Shown here: positions 36,754 through 50,349 of the stretch, one piece after another
How positions within the stretch are numbered: position 1 is the stretch's first letter
Layout: every line of letters starts with the position of its first letter
From: Ecdyonurus torrentis
Taxonomy: Eukaryota; Arthropoda; Insecta; Ephemeroptera; Heptageniidae
Length of the DNA: 64,000 nt
Assembly: GCA_949318235.1 (NCBI GenBank)
Contig: OX439131.1
Span: 11,986,625-12,050,624 of the forward strand
Reading direction: 5' to 3'
Notes under the pieces: generated by a model
The model's database searches: none
What the model was told of the DNA's origin: nothing
What the model saw: only the letters and a program-made list of their open reading frames with translations
Made by a program: the position numbers and the translations under genes

Positions 36754-39721
36754 CTACACGTTGAAGTCTCCTGCACGTACTTTGCTCAAGTCAATGCCAG
36801 GGTAGATATCTTGGTAAGGAACTGAGTTGAAGATTGGGGAGATAACTTGTAGGTACAATTCAGCAAACGTAGGATCAAGTGCAGGCAATAATTCATTGAT
36901 TACATCACCGAAGTTTTCATTGAGGATTCGGTTCATGTTGTCACCTAGAAAAAATCCAATCAATAACGTTTATACATTTCTTTTTACTTATATTGTATGT
37001 GTATGCAATTATTAAATTTAAAATAAATATTTAAAAACTCATTTATATTTTTTTAAAGGTTGATATATTTATATAATTATAAATTAATCAATTTTGTGGT
37101 ATATTAATTTTTATGAGTTTAAGTTTCTGAGGTGATGATTTTGTGAGGTAAAATTAATGCGTTTTATATTATATACGTATATAATAACACATTGTTTTCA
37201 TTCTTGACACAGATTATTATCCATAGTACAATCTTATAAATTAAAAGATGAAAATTGTATAAATGTACGTGTGTTTAAAAAAAACTATAAAATACTAAAC
37301 TTACCTAGCAATTTATCTCCATTAAAAAGATTCTCCAGCTTGATACTTCCAGAATTAATAGACATCTTAAATGAACTGTGTGTCAACTTGCAGTATATTT
37401 TGTTATTTCTAGTTTCAGGCTTGCCAAAGAATTTCCAGTTGATATGCAGATCATCTGTGAACATCATTTCCTCTTATTAAAGTGACTTTCAATTGGACAC
37501 AGCATCAACATGTATTAGTAAAAAAAAGTTATATAGCCAAGTCTACAGTTTTATTACATCAATACAGGCATGTTTAATGATGCAGTTTGTATTCATTGTA
37601 TTGTCTATAGTCTAGCCTCTATAGGACATTAAGAAAAATTATATGGTCAAAATTTGTAAATGAGAGAGAAAGCTATATGCGCACGTAAAACATACACTTC
37701 CAGATTCAAAATAATTTGGCAAGCAATTAAAAAAAAAAAAAAAGTGTATGTTAATATAAACTCTATCAATATTGAACTGAAAAATAGCACATATTGAAAG
37801 ATATGTTCGTTGATTCAATTATCTTTTTTAATTTCATAACAATCAAATTTGAAAAGAGAGAAAAATAATATAACTTAAATTAATAAATGCAAAGAATTGT
37901 GTTTATATTTAATTAGCACTATAATTATTATTAGAAATTTCAGAAATTTGAAGTTCACACTCTCTTGTCCTGCAATTAGTTTGCAAAACTCGCTTGTAAT
38001 TGTAATCAAAATCATGGCCGCAGACATCGTTTTTTAAATATTAAGATAAAACAATTTAAGATTTGTTGTAAATTACTGTAATTATTATTTTCAAGTATTA
38101 AAAATGTAATAAAAAGAATATTTGAACCTTTGCAATTTTAATAACAAAGACCTGAGGAGTTAGAAGATATTTAAATTTTAAAGAAAAAAATCCGTAGGGA
38201 ATGATTTATAACGCACAGATGTATTTTATTTTTTTAAGCTTTTCAATTCAAAAATGTAGTTTAATGATATACGTCATTGCTTATATTGCTATTGAGATAG
38301 TTACCATTCAACTTCATTATAAATTCTGTACTTGCACTCAAAATCAGATTTTGTACTTTTTATTTTTATTTGAAGTCTTGTTATATCTTATTTTCTTTCG
38401 GGTATATAATATAAGTTATTTGAAATCATAATATACAATACTTGGTTTTATGTATTTTATCAACACCTTTGGTTCTTAAGCCATGTGTATAAAATAGTTA
38501 AATAATGAGAAATTCAGTTTGAACAATTTGTCATAACAAAGAATTTTTTTGTACTTATCTAATACGCATATGCAATATACCAATTGTATTAAAATTAAAA
38601 ATTTCAAATTATACATATTTCTATACTGATACCAAGAAAGCATGAGATAAGGATGGAAAAATACTGAAAACTTACTCATAGTTAAATTGCTTGGTCCTTC
38701 ACCAGTGACTGGCAAAAGAAGAATCCGACCTGATACTTTGTAGCCTCCTGAGATACGATAATATGGTAAAGTAGAATTTGCCTCGAAGTACATACGCTCA
38801 GGAACCACCCTAAAACATATTATTATATTATCTTATTGTGTCTTATTATAGCAAATTGTAATATAAAAAAATTGAAGCAATAGTTCAGTGGCTATATTTT
38901 AGAATATTCCAAGATTTCATAATTTGTTAATTATAATTTTTATTATATATAGTTTTAAAAATTAAAGCCAAATTGAAAAGGTTGTTGAAATTTGTTTTTT
39001 GACTGACAATGAGTTGCATTTAAATATTTTAATGAATCTAATCTCAAGGAATATCAAGCTACTAAAAAGAAAAGAAAAAAATATTAAGTAGCTGCCTGAT
39101 TTAACGTACTATACTGTTAAGAGATTCACCTGACTTTAGTGGGATGCAGTTGGCTTACACCTTCGTGCAAAGAGTTGATAAATGTCAGTTTGAGACCCAC
39201 TGCACTTTGGCCTCGCTGGTCAATCTCCACCTCCGGTACGCGCATAGGGTCAAAGGGGATTAGACCAAGTTCACGTGCCCCTGAAAAAAAAATACATAAT
39301 TATATAAGAATTACTTTTCTCTTTATTTATGCAAACTTAATTATGATGGTTAAACTTTTAAAAAATTGTCTTCCCTATATTATAAATTTGAAATATATAA
39401 GATAATAATAAATTATTGTTTTATAAATATTCAACATAATAATAAAACTATACATCTACAGAATAAGTCTATCTATAAATTTTATAGATTTGATTGTCCT
39501 AGGACGATATGCGTCTTTACATAATTGCGTGCGTCATTGACTTGTTTGAAGTATATACGTTTTATAAAAAATAAATATACAAATCGACATAATATCTTAA
39601 AAGCTTATATAATATGAATTCATAAAAGCTTGAGCCTCTTTATGCCAATAGAATATTTGTCACATCATGCAGTGACTATCAGATTGTTTTTACAAACCGA
39701 ATATTTTAAATCATGACAAGC

Positions 39722-39753
<32 letters not shown>

Positions 39754-42752
39754 TTTAATGAACTTTTAACAAATTTTTAAGAAACATCACTAATTTAATT
39801 AATGCCCTTCAAGTATAATGTATGTAATTATGATAATTTTAAATTTATATTCTAATATTTAACGGTTATTTTGCTACGAGTTAAACAATAGAGGTAGTGT
39901 TTCTTTCTGGTTTAGTAAAAGAAAAAATTAGAAACTAATTGAATCTTTAAAAAAAAATCTATATATCTTAAGATAATATTTAAAATATTCATATCTTAAA
40001 TTTGTGCATACAAGCAATGCTGTTTGTCTTAAAACGAATACGATTTTACAAATATTATTTTTATTAATATCCAAAATGGAACAAGAATTTACTGTTACAA
40101 TCAACACTGAAGAGAAGCTTTAAAATATTTAAAGGCGTAGAACAACTTGAACAAAAAAGTTGTGTAATATCCTAACAAACCTGAAAGTCAACGTTGATTT
40201 GGCCGGAGTCATTGATTTCTAATTTATTTTCCGTTCACAACATACCACTGGCGGTCACTGACGTCACAGCTCGCCCGGTTTTTGCGCGTGTAAAACAAGC
40301 GAGCTCTGACGTCAGTGACCGTCAGTAGCATTTTGTGAATGGAAAATAAATTAGAAATCAATGACTTCGTCCAAATCAACGTTGATTTTCAGGTTTGTTA
40401 GGATATAACACAACTTTTTTGCTCAAGGTGTTCTACGCCTTTAAGCAAATATAAAATATATGTCTAATACTTATATAATATATTGGCATGCATCATTACC
40501 TGAATCATATTTATTACCTGTTCACACGGTGAAACATTTTAAATGGGCAATAAATTTAATTACATGCAATTGCTATTAAAAACATTAAACTTACATGCAA
40601 TGAAATTTATTGTATAATATTGAAAATATTTCACCAGCGTGTAAACGAGCCATTATACTAATAACACTTAATAGGTATATCAATTTTATAATTATCATAT
40701 TTGCAATGCATAATAGTATACTATATAATAACAAAACCAGTTTATAATTTTAGCATAAGAATTCATACCTTTAGCCAACTTGGGGATAACTTTGAGCATG
40801 CTTCTGCGCACACATTCTCCGATCTCCGGATCATCAGCTCGGCATGATGGAGTATACTCCGCTAAAATATAAGCACGAAAGCAGAAAAAAAAAATTAAAA
40901 TGTTAAAATTATTATAAAATACATTAAAAATTATTAACAATACAAAAGTAAAATACATAATTACAAATAATAATTTTTTTACACCTTTTTGGCGTGATAT
41001 AAAAATATTTTTAATCCAAGGTTAAATTATAAAATTTATTTCTTTTTAGCACGTGTGAGTCAGCAAAAATATTTTCGCCTTCTTTTCAAGATGTGTCAGG
41101 AAGAAATTTTCAGTGTCATCCTAATAAATTACTTATAAACTTTAATTTCATACTATATAACATTTTTGTGTTGATTAATTATAGGAAATTTCCTTGTATG
41201 TTTACGATTTTGTTTATTATGTTTGTGTTATTTAATTTAATTTTATGACGTACAGTTGTATTTGCTACGTATTCCGTAAATAATAAAAATATGAACACCA
41301 AGAATATTATATTGGTTACTATAGTTTATACTTATAGTATATTATAGTTAATAAATAATGATATGTTGATCTTGCAAAGATTTTTTTTTTTTAATTATTC
41401 ATTAATAATACGTCACATAACAAGTTTGATTTCTTCCTGGATTTTGTTACTCCTTCTCGTCACAAATTAAATAAATGATTTCAAGGCTATAGGTATGTGT
41501 GATTATATGTTAAATAAATTAGAAATATAAAAATAATATAATGTATACTTGTAATTAGTAATAACAAGAAAAACTCCGAATTTTCATACACACTATGTTG
41601 AGTGGTTGATGATTATATTTTTATTTTGTAAAAAATATATATATATATATAATAAAAAACAAAACAATATTTAGAATAATTAATATTTTACATAGTTTAG
41701 ATCTATTAATTATGATATAATTAAGTGAAGAAAATTATTAATTCGACAACATAATATTTTATGTAAACCTTATCTATTTCTTTTCACATCTTGACTAAAT
41801 AGGAATAATCCGAACGTGATGAGGAATTTAGTGCTACACGTTAGAATCAAATTTTACGATGCTCCGAACACAAATTTTGCATCTCAGCCATTCGTGCATG
41901 AGCCAAACACGGTCTGACTAATTTTAATCGGTTCCAAACCGAAATCACGTCCAAAAGCAATCATCAAGTTAATAAAAAAAAAGTCAATGGAATGAATTTA
42001 AAAATTGTTTTACTTTTCAGCAACGTTTCAGTCATTTGTATTCAAACAACTATATGCTTTTTTAAATTAACTAAATTAACATGACAATTAACTGGATTTA
42101 ATTTAACAAAAATTGTTTCTACAAAAAACAAAATAACTCATTGAAAACTCAAAGAAATTGAAAATATACAATGGAGAAAGAATTATAAGTTTATAACAAT
42201 AATATTTAATCGTAATCCTAATAACTATATACAAATATCAGTATATAAATAGAGCTATAGTAAGGATAAAAACTTGAAGAAAAGTATATGAAATTTTTTG
42301 AAATGTCACATATTGTAAAACAAATAAATGCACATACAAAGTTTAAAAACATAATCCATAAAAATCTCAAATATTAAATTAATTTTATAGTTTTAAATTT
42401 ATGTATGAAATTAGAACACAAAAATATCAAAATAATTATTTTTATTATATTTGATTAGAATTAGATCATAATTATATTTTTTTTTGTACCAAAAAAATTA
42501 AGTATTTTACGTTTTTAAAAATTTGATAGAAAAACAAGCAACCTAAATTCCTCAAAAAAATAATAATAATAATTTTAAAAAAAATGAGTTGAATGACTTG
42601 TGACTTGTTAAGTTTAACCAAATTTATTTATATGAAAAACAACATAATCTGCATGAAAGGTTATAATAAATTATTAGTGGTATTTTTAAAATATACTGAC
42701 GGTCTATGATATTCATTAATATCTTGTAAATTTATGTGTTAAATAAAAAATC

Positions 42753-42790
<38 letters not shown>

Positions 42791-42970
42791 AAAAATATTG
42801 CAGTTTAATTAAGATTTTTACGATTGAGTCATGTACATAAAAGAAAGTAACCGTAGTAAATTGAAATTTGAATGAAAGAGATTTTGTTTCTTACCGAGTC
42901 TTGGTCTGGCACTCTGTACAAAAGCTTGCAGGCACAACAGGCCACAGAGTGCTACAACGAACACTTGCAT
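36754..42970 (-). CDS. Takeout-like / juvenile hormone-binding-protein family member A (6 exons, 264 aa)
   Basis: Exons on the complement: 42970-42895, 40861-40769, 39280-39130, 38809-38676, 37454-37305, 36944-36754. All junctions are GT-AG and in phase, 795 nt in total. A hydrophobic signal peptide (VFVVALCGLLCLQAFVQSA) occupies about residues 2-21. Two N-terminal cysteines spaced C-X9-C (32 and 42, SCRADDPEIGEC) match the disulfide typical of takeout/JHBP proteins. LGLIPFDPMRV and the C-terminal LFNGDKLLGDNMNRILNENF are hallmark motifs, and the length fits the family (about 240-260 aa). Family members fold as a long barrel that carries hydrophobic ligands such as juvenile hormone or other lipids, usually secreted into haemolymph. 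Drosophila takeout affects feeding and courtship. The ligand here is unknown. Asn-X-Ser/Thr sequons occur at NST and NLT. A TATA box lies 42 nt upstream. Confidence 0.93.
40133..40440. mobile_element. TTAA-flanked fold-back MITE (308 bp), intron 2 of takeout-like gene A
   Basis: Almost the whole element is one inverted repeat. The left arm, starting AGGCGTAGAACAACTTGA, matches the reverse complement of the right arm over about 145 bp, at roughly 90% identity by eye. The unpaired centre is only about 15-20 bp (near GGTTTTTGCGCG). TTAA lies directly outside both ends (40129-40132 and 40441-40444). Transcribed RNA would form a long hairpin. It is non-coding. The terminal sequence resembles that of the 8379/60771 element pair, which suggests a related transposase. 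Confidence 0.85.
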
Positions 42971-43004
42971 GGTGAATAAGACACAAGACGAAGATTGCGC
43001 TGTA

Positions 43005-43012
43005 CCTTTATA
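43005..43012 (-). promoter_or_regulatory. TATA box of takeout-like gene A
   Basis: TATAAAGG on the - strand begins 42 nt before the ATG at 42970. Transcription is expected about 30 nt downstream, giving a 5' leader of only about 10 nt. Takeout-like gene B has the same arrangement at almost the same distance. Confidence 0.7.
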
Positions 43013-43752
43013 CTTCCTCCCCACCACTCGATCCTCTGCGAGGTCACTCCATCCCGCCGAGGAGATTATTATTATTATTATTGATATTTTTTACCTATTT
43101 CGTAAATGCATGTTAATATATCAAACGAAGGGAAGAAGAAAGATGATGATGAATGATATTTTAATCAAGGGTGCAGTAGAGGTTCTCACAATTTATTATT
43201 TCTTCTGTTAAAAAAAAAAGTTTATGGTATTAAAAAACAAAAACAATAAAAGGATAAAGGTAAAAAATCAAATGAAATATAGCACCGTGATGATGATGGC
43301 GATATTTGAGATAGTACCATATTGGATTGTGGATTTTTTTTTTTCTACTACTTTTCAGGGTAATCAAGATTTTTTTTTTTTTTTTTTTTTTTTTAATTTT
43401 GTCATTGTTGGTTGTTCTTGTGTTGCTTTTATTCGTTACTTCCAGACTTCCACAAAAGAATTAAGGAAGAGGTATTGTACAATTTTTTTTTCATTTTTTT
43501 CATTATGAAACTTGAATTAAGTTCACTTTAAAACATAGTAAACAGAACTAAATAAATAATAAATTGGAAATTTTTTCTTATGCCTATATAATTTTAAAAT
43601 AAGTATCGTAACGTAGTTTTCTTTGTGAGGAATATGCATTACGATGGTCTTGCAATACAGAATTACAATGACAATTAACACCTCTTACCCACCATCATGA
43701 GCCATGGCACAACTGCCATGTAATATGAAAAACTACACTTATCTACTCCACA

Positions 43753-44003
<251 letters not shown>

Positions 44004-46163
44004 GAGGCCTTAATAATTAATAAAACAAATTGAAACTTTTGACTAAAAATAAGGGGCAAGGCTAACAAAATGTTGTTATTAAAATGAGATGTTATGGATT
44101 CAAATTATAAATGGTTCATATTAATGCATGGTGATATCCCATATAATATATTATAATAGTTAGATTTAATGTATCATCCTGAAATATCACTTTGTAACAA
44201 ACAAATAAAAAAAAATGCTTCAAAGTCATTAAAATTATAAACAGTGCCTAGTATTTTTACATATAATTGCATCAGGAAACATCCTGAAATATATCAAACA
44301 AATAGTGATTTTCACAATTATAACACTATTAGAAACAAAAATTAAGTTATTATACCTTATCATCATTCAAAAGTTTTGTAAAGAGGTCCTTATTAGATTT
44401 ATTACCAAACTGCAAAAATGTATGATTTTCTACCAAATATTGTTAGAGATATTAATAATAATGCATTGTTTAAAAATCTTGTAAAAAAAATATACTAATT
44501 TCCAAATATTTCAAAGAGTATTATAGTGTTAAAAATTATTTTGATGAAAATACTAAAATTGTTAGTGAAAATGTAATGGAGTTTATTAAATATGAAGATC
44601 TGAAAAAGAGCTCTGGAGCTGCTGCTGTAAATATTTCATTTAATTTATACGATTAGATTATAATTAGAAAAATTTAATGAGACGCATGTGTAACATATTA
44701 TATTGATGTTACTGTAAGCTACCAATGTCTAATATTGATTAGATTGACATAGCTACCAATGTCTAATAAATATAAATAAATATGATCAACTCGCCTAATC
44801 TGATATTCAACAGTCTAAATATAATTAGATGATTCACCGATAAGATGGACTATTTTATGGCATCAATATCTTACACATTATAAAAATAAACGAATAAAAA
44901 TGATAAAAAAAAATTAAATTTTAAAATATTAAAAAAAAAAAAAAAAAAAATCATTTCAAATACTCATTTGTAAATTTGTAAGTTTTGGAAATGCTAACAT
45001 TGGCTTTGTAAAATTTATTAGTTTATTACGGAATACCTTAATATCCTGTTATTTATTTCTATGAATATGTTTGGACTGATGGCATTCTTCACACGGAAGA
45101 AGTAATATGTAAATTTTAACTAATTATGCGTACAAAATAGTAAAGAAATATTTTGTAAAATATCAGGTAGAAATAAAAAGGAATAAAACATAGAAAGGAA
45201 AAAAATTGTACGTCATTTTTCATGTAACACACAGCTAATGATCTCGGAAAACAAAACAAAACAAAACAAAATCATCAATTTTTGGTATATCTAAATTTTA
45301 TATTGATACTAACTAATTTTATTATTTTTATACAGATGTAGATGCTTTTCTTTTTTCTCTAAATCCCAAGAGTTCTCGATGACACAAAGTAATTTTTTTC
45401 AGAGATGAGTCTTCAGTTTTGAAACTATTATATTTAACCAATATTAAAATAAGACATAATATGCCAATAGAAACAAAGTTTATATTCACATACATAATTG
45501 TATACGGTTACGGTATTACATGATTTTTAGTCAAATTATAATAACGGAAGAATTCCAAACTCTAATAATATATAAAAAACAAGAAATATTGCATTTATTC
45601 CTAAAAGTACTCTCAAATATCTTACTCTCATTAATAAATAAATTGCAGACATTTTGAACAGGTCAGAAGCTTAAAAACCATAGCGTTTATTTAAATTAGA
45701 ATTCATAGAAGGGACTCTGATTTAATTTATTCTTCTTTAAGATACTGTGGGTATCACTCTTACTATATAGCTACATGTTTAAAACAAGTATAATTATAAA
45801 AAAAACGCCATGTTGTGATATTCAATTCCAAGATCCAGATGATATAAAAAGCCAAAGAAAGACCTTGATAATAAACTTGAAATTGAAACATGTAAGGAGA
45901 AAACATATTTCATACATAAATTGTTTTATTTTTAAATTTTCTTACTAACTTTGAAGATGGAATAATTTTTAAGGGGATTAATAGACAAAATTCATATTCA
46001 GCCAGATATAATATAAAAAGTCTAACAATTCGACAGAAACAAATAAAAAATAAAAATTAACAAAAAGTTTTCAGTTTTCAATGAGCCTGTGCATGTGTAC
46101 GTGGAATAATTTTATATTTTATTTTTACAGCCACTTTAGCTTATATATAAATGACATGACAGC

Positions 46164-46699
46164 ATAGTGGTGGCGGAGTGTATATACACTGAGAGAATCA
46201 TGGGTTCGTAACTTGCTCACAGCAGGGTCTGTACGCTGACTGTTGGGCAAGGACGCTTCACGTGTCTCTCAGTGTAATTAGCTGCAGCTACTTGGCGGTT
46301 TGTGATTCGGGAGGCGAGAGGAGTTTCAAAGCTTTGAATTTTTTTAAGCTCAAAGTTGTTTTATTAAATTTGGAAATCTCTCGTCGGCTGCCTAGGACGT
46401 AGGTTTTCTGTGGTTTCCCTTCGTCAATTCAGGTGAATACCGGGGCAGTTCCTTTTTATTTTAGGCCACAGCCGCTTACCTTCCAAATCCTAGTACTCGA
46501 ATTTTTACCTCCTCCCAAATCCTTTTTTTCCGCTGTACGGGTCTTGTCAGGTACCATACTTGGTATTGTGGGCTGAAAAAGCCTGTTTGACTTTTCCTTC
46601 CGCCTTATGCCTATAAGTACCATTCCTATGAGTGGACAACTTGTGGGTTCGCGCGGTAAAGCAAATAAAACAAAAAAAAAAAAATAAATAAATAAATAG
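46164..46699 (+). mobile_element. tRNA-derived SINE-like retroposon
   Basis: The 5' end has an A-box-like TGGCGGAGTG (about 46171) and, about 30 nt later, a B-box-like GGTTCGTAAC (about 46203), the layout of a Pol III promoter. The body contains GTTTTCTGTGGTTTCCCTTC and TTTAGGCCACAGCCGCTTAC (about 46400-46480), which I recognise as close to the conserved 3' part of a SINE family common in insect genomes. It ends with GGTAAAGCAAATAAAAC, a poly(A) tract and (AAAT)n, a typical SINE tail. A target duplication could not be defined, so the 5' boundary is approximate. Confidence 0.65.
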
Positions 46700-47057
46700 A
46701 CTAATGAATATAATTAATAATATATTATATTTTGGCTTGATTAAATAGTTGGTATAAATTATTTTTAAGAGTATAGTTAATAGTTTGAGTTTGGAATAAA
46801 ATTGTATTTGAAACCACATTATTTTATTAAGGACAGTCATTATAAAGAAATCAAAATAGGAAGATAAAATAATATTAATAATAAATAAATGCTTGCGTCA
46901 AATGAATCTCATTTTTTGCGCAATGGTAATTTGATCCAAGCGAAACACAGTAAACACACATAATTTTTCAATACTTGTATTATTATATTATATTATATTT
47001 AAAATTCTCTGGGTCTAAACTCTAAAGTACTGTAAACTGTACTACAGTGCAAGAGTG

Positions 47058-47158
<101 letters not shown>

Positions 47159-48047
47159 GTTGACAGTGAAATTTTTTATTATCATATTTAAAGTTCTTTA
47201 CTGACAATAACTAATTTCTTTTAAAAATATTTAAAATCTTATTTTCAATCAGGCTGAAATATAGAATGGTATAATATATTCATCACCATATTTATTTAGG
47301 TATCAAAATTCTTTTTTAATTATAGGCTATTCGTTTTAACATTATTTTTTTATCGTATTATACCTTCAATGGGGATCTACAGTATACTGAAATTAATATC
47401 AGGGGCAGCTGATACGTATTGTACGTATTGTAAGATGTAATTGACATCCAAAATCTAAATCTATTAGATTTTTGATCTATATCCTCTCTTATAAACTCAA
47501 ATTTAAAGTCTCACAAACCAAACAGTTCGTTCATTCAAGGAGAGTAGTAGTAAGAACTATCCTCATTCAAGCAATGTTTATTATTATTTATTTCTAGTTT
47601 CATTTTAGCATAATACGTATAAGTGTTAATTGAATTTCAAAGAAGCGTCTTTTAAGAATTTCTGAAAGGAGACAGAATTTAAAAATTCCTTCTACTTAAA
47701 ATTATTATTTTCATTTTTTTCCCTCCTTCGAATTTTCAATTTGTGCAGTCCCTTTCAATCCATAAAAAACAATATTGTGTATATAATTTTATAGCCTTGG
47801 CTTAACAGTGACTTTGGTGTTTTTACAAATAGCTACTTTTTAACATTTTCAATAAAAAAGGAAATTATGAGACAAATTGCCACTAATTCATGCCAATATA
47901 AAATGAATGCAAGGATAATATTTTGAGGAAGAAGTGAGGCATTAAAATATTAAATTTATTTTATTTACAAGTCATTACTTTTCTATAAACTCTTTAAAAA
48001 TGCAACGTAAAAAATAATAATAAAAAAGAGGGAAAGAAGAATATATG

Positions 48048-48123
<76 letters not shown>
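48048..48123. repeat. (TA)n microsatellite
   Basis: About 75 bp of alternating TA with one early AATA interruption. Confidence 0.95.
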
Positions 48124-48129
<6 letters not shown>

Positions 48130-48554
48130 CATTTTTTCTTCAATGTTCCAGCTTATAACAGTAGTGAATCACAACACTTTTGTTTATAAAAGTAATTAAT
48201 GGATCTGCGGTAGCTAGTTTGAGTACGAGAAGTATATTATATATTTTCAATATTAATTTTGAAATTTTCTTATAAGAAAAGCATTGGGGTTGTTGCAGGC
48301 TGTGTACTCAATGGATAAAAGTAACTATAACTTATGCTGCATTTATATCATAGCATAAATCTTGCTATTTGGAATAAAAAATAATTTTTCTCTTAGTAAT
48401 ATCATAGTATAAGTATATATATATACTTATGGAAATATTTAATCTTAATCTTAATATTTTATTTTACTCTGCAACATATGATTAGTATAGTATTCAATAA
48501 TAATAATAATAATTAATATTGCTAAATTCGGAATAGCGTAATTATTATGTATTG

Positions 48555-48595
<41 letters not shown>

Positions 48596-49338
48596 TTCTT
48601 AATTTACTGTTCTTAAATAGTATCAAATACACAACAATTGTAAATGATATGATAAACTCTGTGAGACTCTAGCGGGATACTCTAACAGACTAGCAATGCA
48701 TCACATAAATCGAACCGTGAAAGCCTACATCAATAGATATGATAAAGTTTTTATAAATAGTTATAATGAAACATTTTGTCTCTTTGTTTTTATAGAAACT
48801 TTACTAAATAAAACTATAAAAAGATACAATAGAAAACTTAAAATTTCTAACCAGTAAAACTAAATTCCAAATATCAAAGAATATTTTTGTGTATAATAAT
48901 AAGATGATGTATTTTCATATACAAAAATATAACTACACTTTTTGAAAGTATGATTAAATATATATGAAGACCTATTAAAAACAATATTAAAAACTTAAAT
49001 TGCTTTAAGGTTATAAATAAAAAATCAAATTAAAAAAAAACCATGAGCATATTTTTATTGTAGTCTTTAACATAAAGAAAATAATTTTTGTTACATTTCA
49101 AGTAGATTAATCAAAATATACAAATTTTGGGATAAAAAAATTAAACATTTTTTTTACCATGTTATATGAAAGGTTTGTCACAAAATATACTATACTGTAG
49201 TTTTGCAGCTAAAGATCATCAAACCTAATTCTAGAGAATTATAATCAATACCGTCTAAAAATTACAAAATAATAAATCTACGTACTAAAATAATAATACT
49301 AAATTAGATCTAAATTAAAATTAAAAATGGAGCTAGGC

Positions 49339-49369
<31 letters not shown>

Positions 49370-50268
49370 TCACGCTTTATAGGAATTAGATATCTATCGG
49401 AAAGCTTTTGTCCTATTTGATTAAAATTGTATATTTTTTTATTGCTGTCTGTCGATCAAGAAATAATGTAGTTTTGATTAAGTTTTCAAAATTAATTAAA
49501 ATATTAAAACTGACTCAATAGAGTAAAAGCTTATGATAAATCTAATCTCTGAAATCTTCATATTTTCTATTTTTAATTCCAATCTGTGCATCAATATACA
49601 TACGGTCATATATAAAAGTAAAAATTATAAAAAAAAAAAAAAAAAAAAAATCGAGGAGCTTTTTTGAAAGATTTACATACATAAAATTAAACGTAAATGT
49701 CAATATTTTTTGTACTGAATTGTATGTGGAATTTTAAAGTTTGTGTTCAGCATGATTATAAAAATATATTCCATTATTATAGGACCGCAAAATATTATAC
49801 GCTAAACACCTCAAATTTGAGACTATTTATTTACCTATTTTAATAATAACAAAATAAAAGATAAAACAAAAAAAATGTAATGTGATGTTGCAAACCCAGC
49901 AAACACAGATTTGTAGAGAAACTAAAATACACATCAAGTGCCCCATACACGAGTCTCACTCAGAAACTGGCACTTGCTACAGCAGTACCTTTTTTTTATT
50001 ATACTTTTGCATGCACTTTCATGCGACGGAAAGCTTTGTTTTTTGTTTTGTTGTTTATCTATATTTCATGTGCATTTACGTATGTTCTTTTCTTAATCAA
50101 CACACGAAAACATGTAAGTATTTTGCTTCTATAGTTAACCCTTTATCACATGCTTACTGGGTAGCCATTTCACATGAAACAATATTATTTGCATAATATG
50201 CAATAAATTGTATTTAGATGAAATTTTTGATCCGTTGGTTTAAATACAGAGATTGGCATGCAACGAAC

Positions 50269-50274
50269 TTTATT
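50269..50274 (-). terminator. Polyadenylation signal of takeout-like gene B
   Basis: AATAAA on the - strand, about 76 nt after the stop codon. The spacing is nearly the same as in gene A. Confidence 0.65.
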
Positions 50275-50349
50275 CCACATTAAAAATATTGCACCATTTA
50301 AACATGGCTTTAAAATAGTAGAGAAAAATGATGATGATGATGATGATTT

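Noticed and set aside
44718..44770. Direct repeat AGCTACCAATGTCTAATA occurring twice 35 bp apart
   Set aside because: A small local duplication with no further copies seen. It is not evidence of an array or a CRISPR locus.
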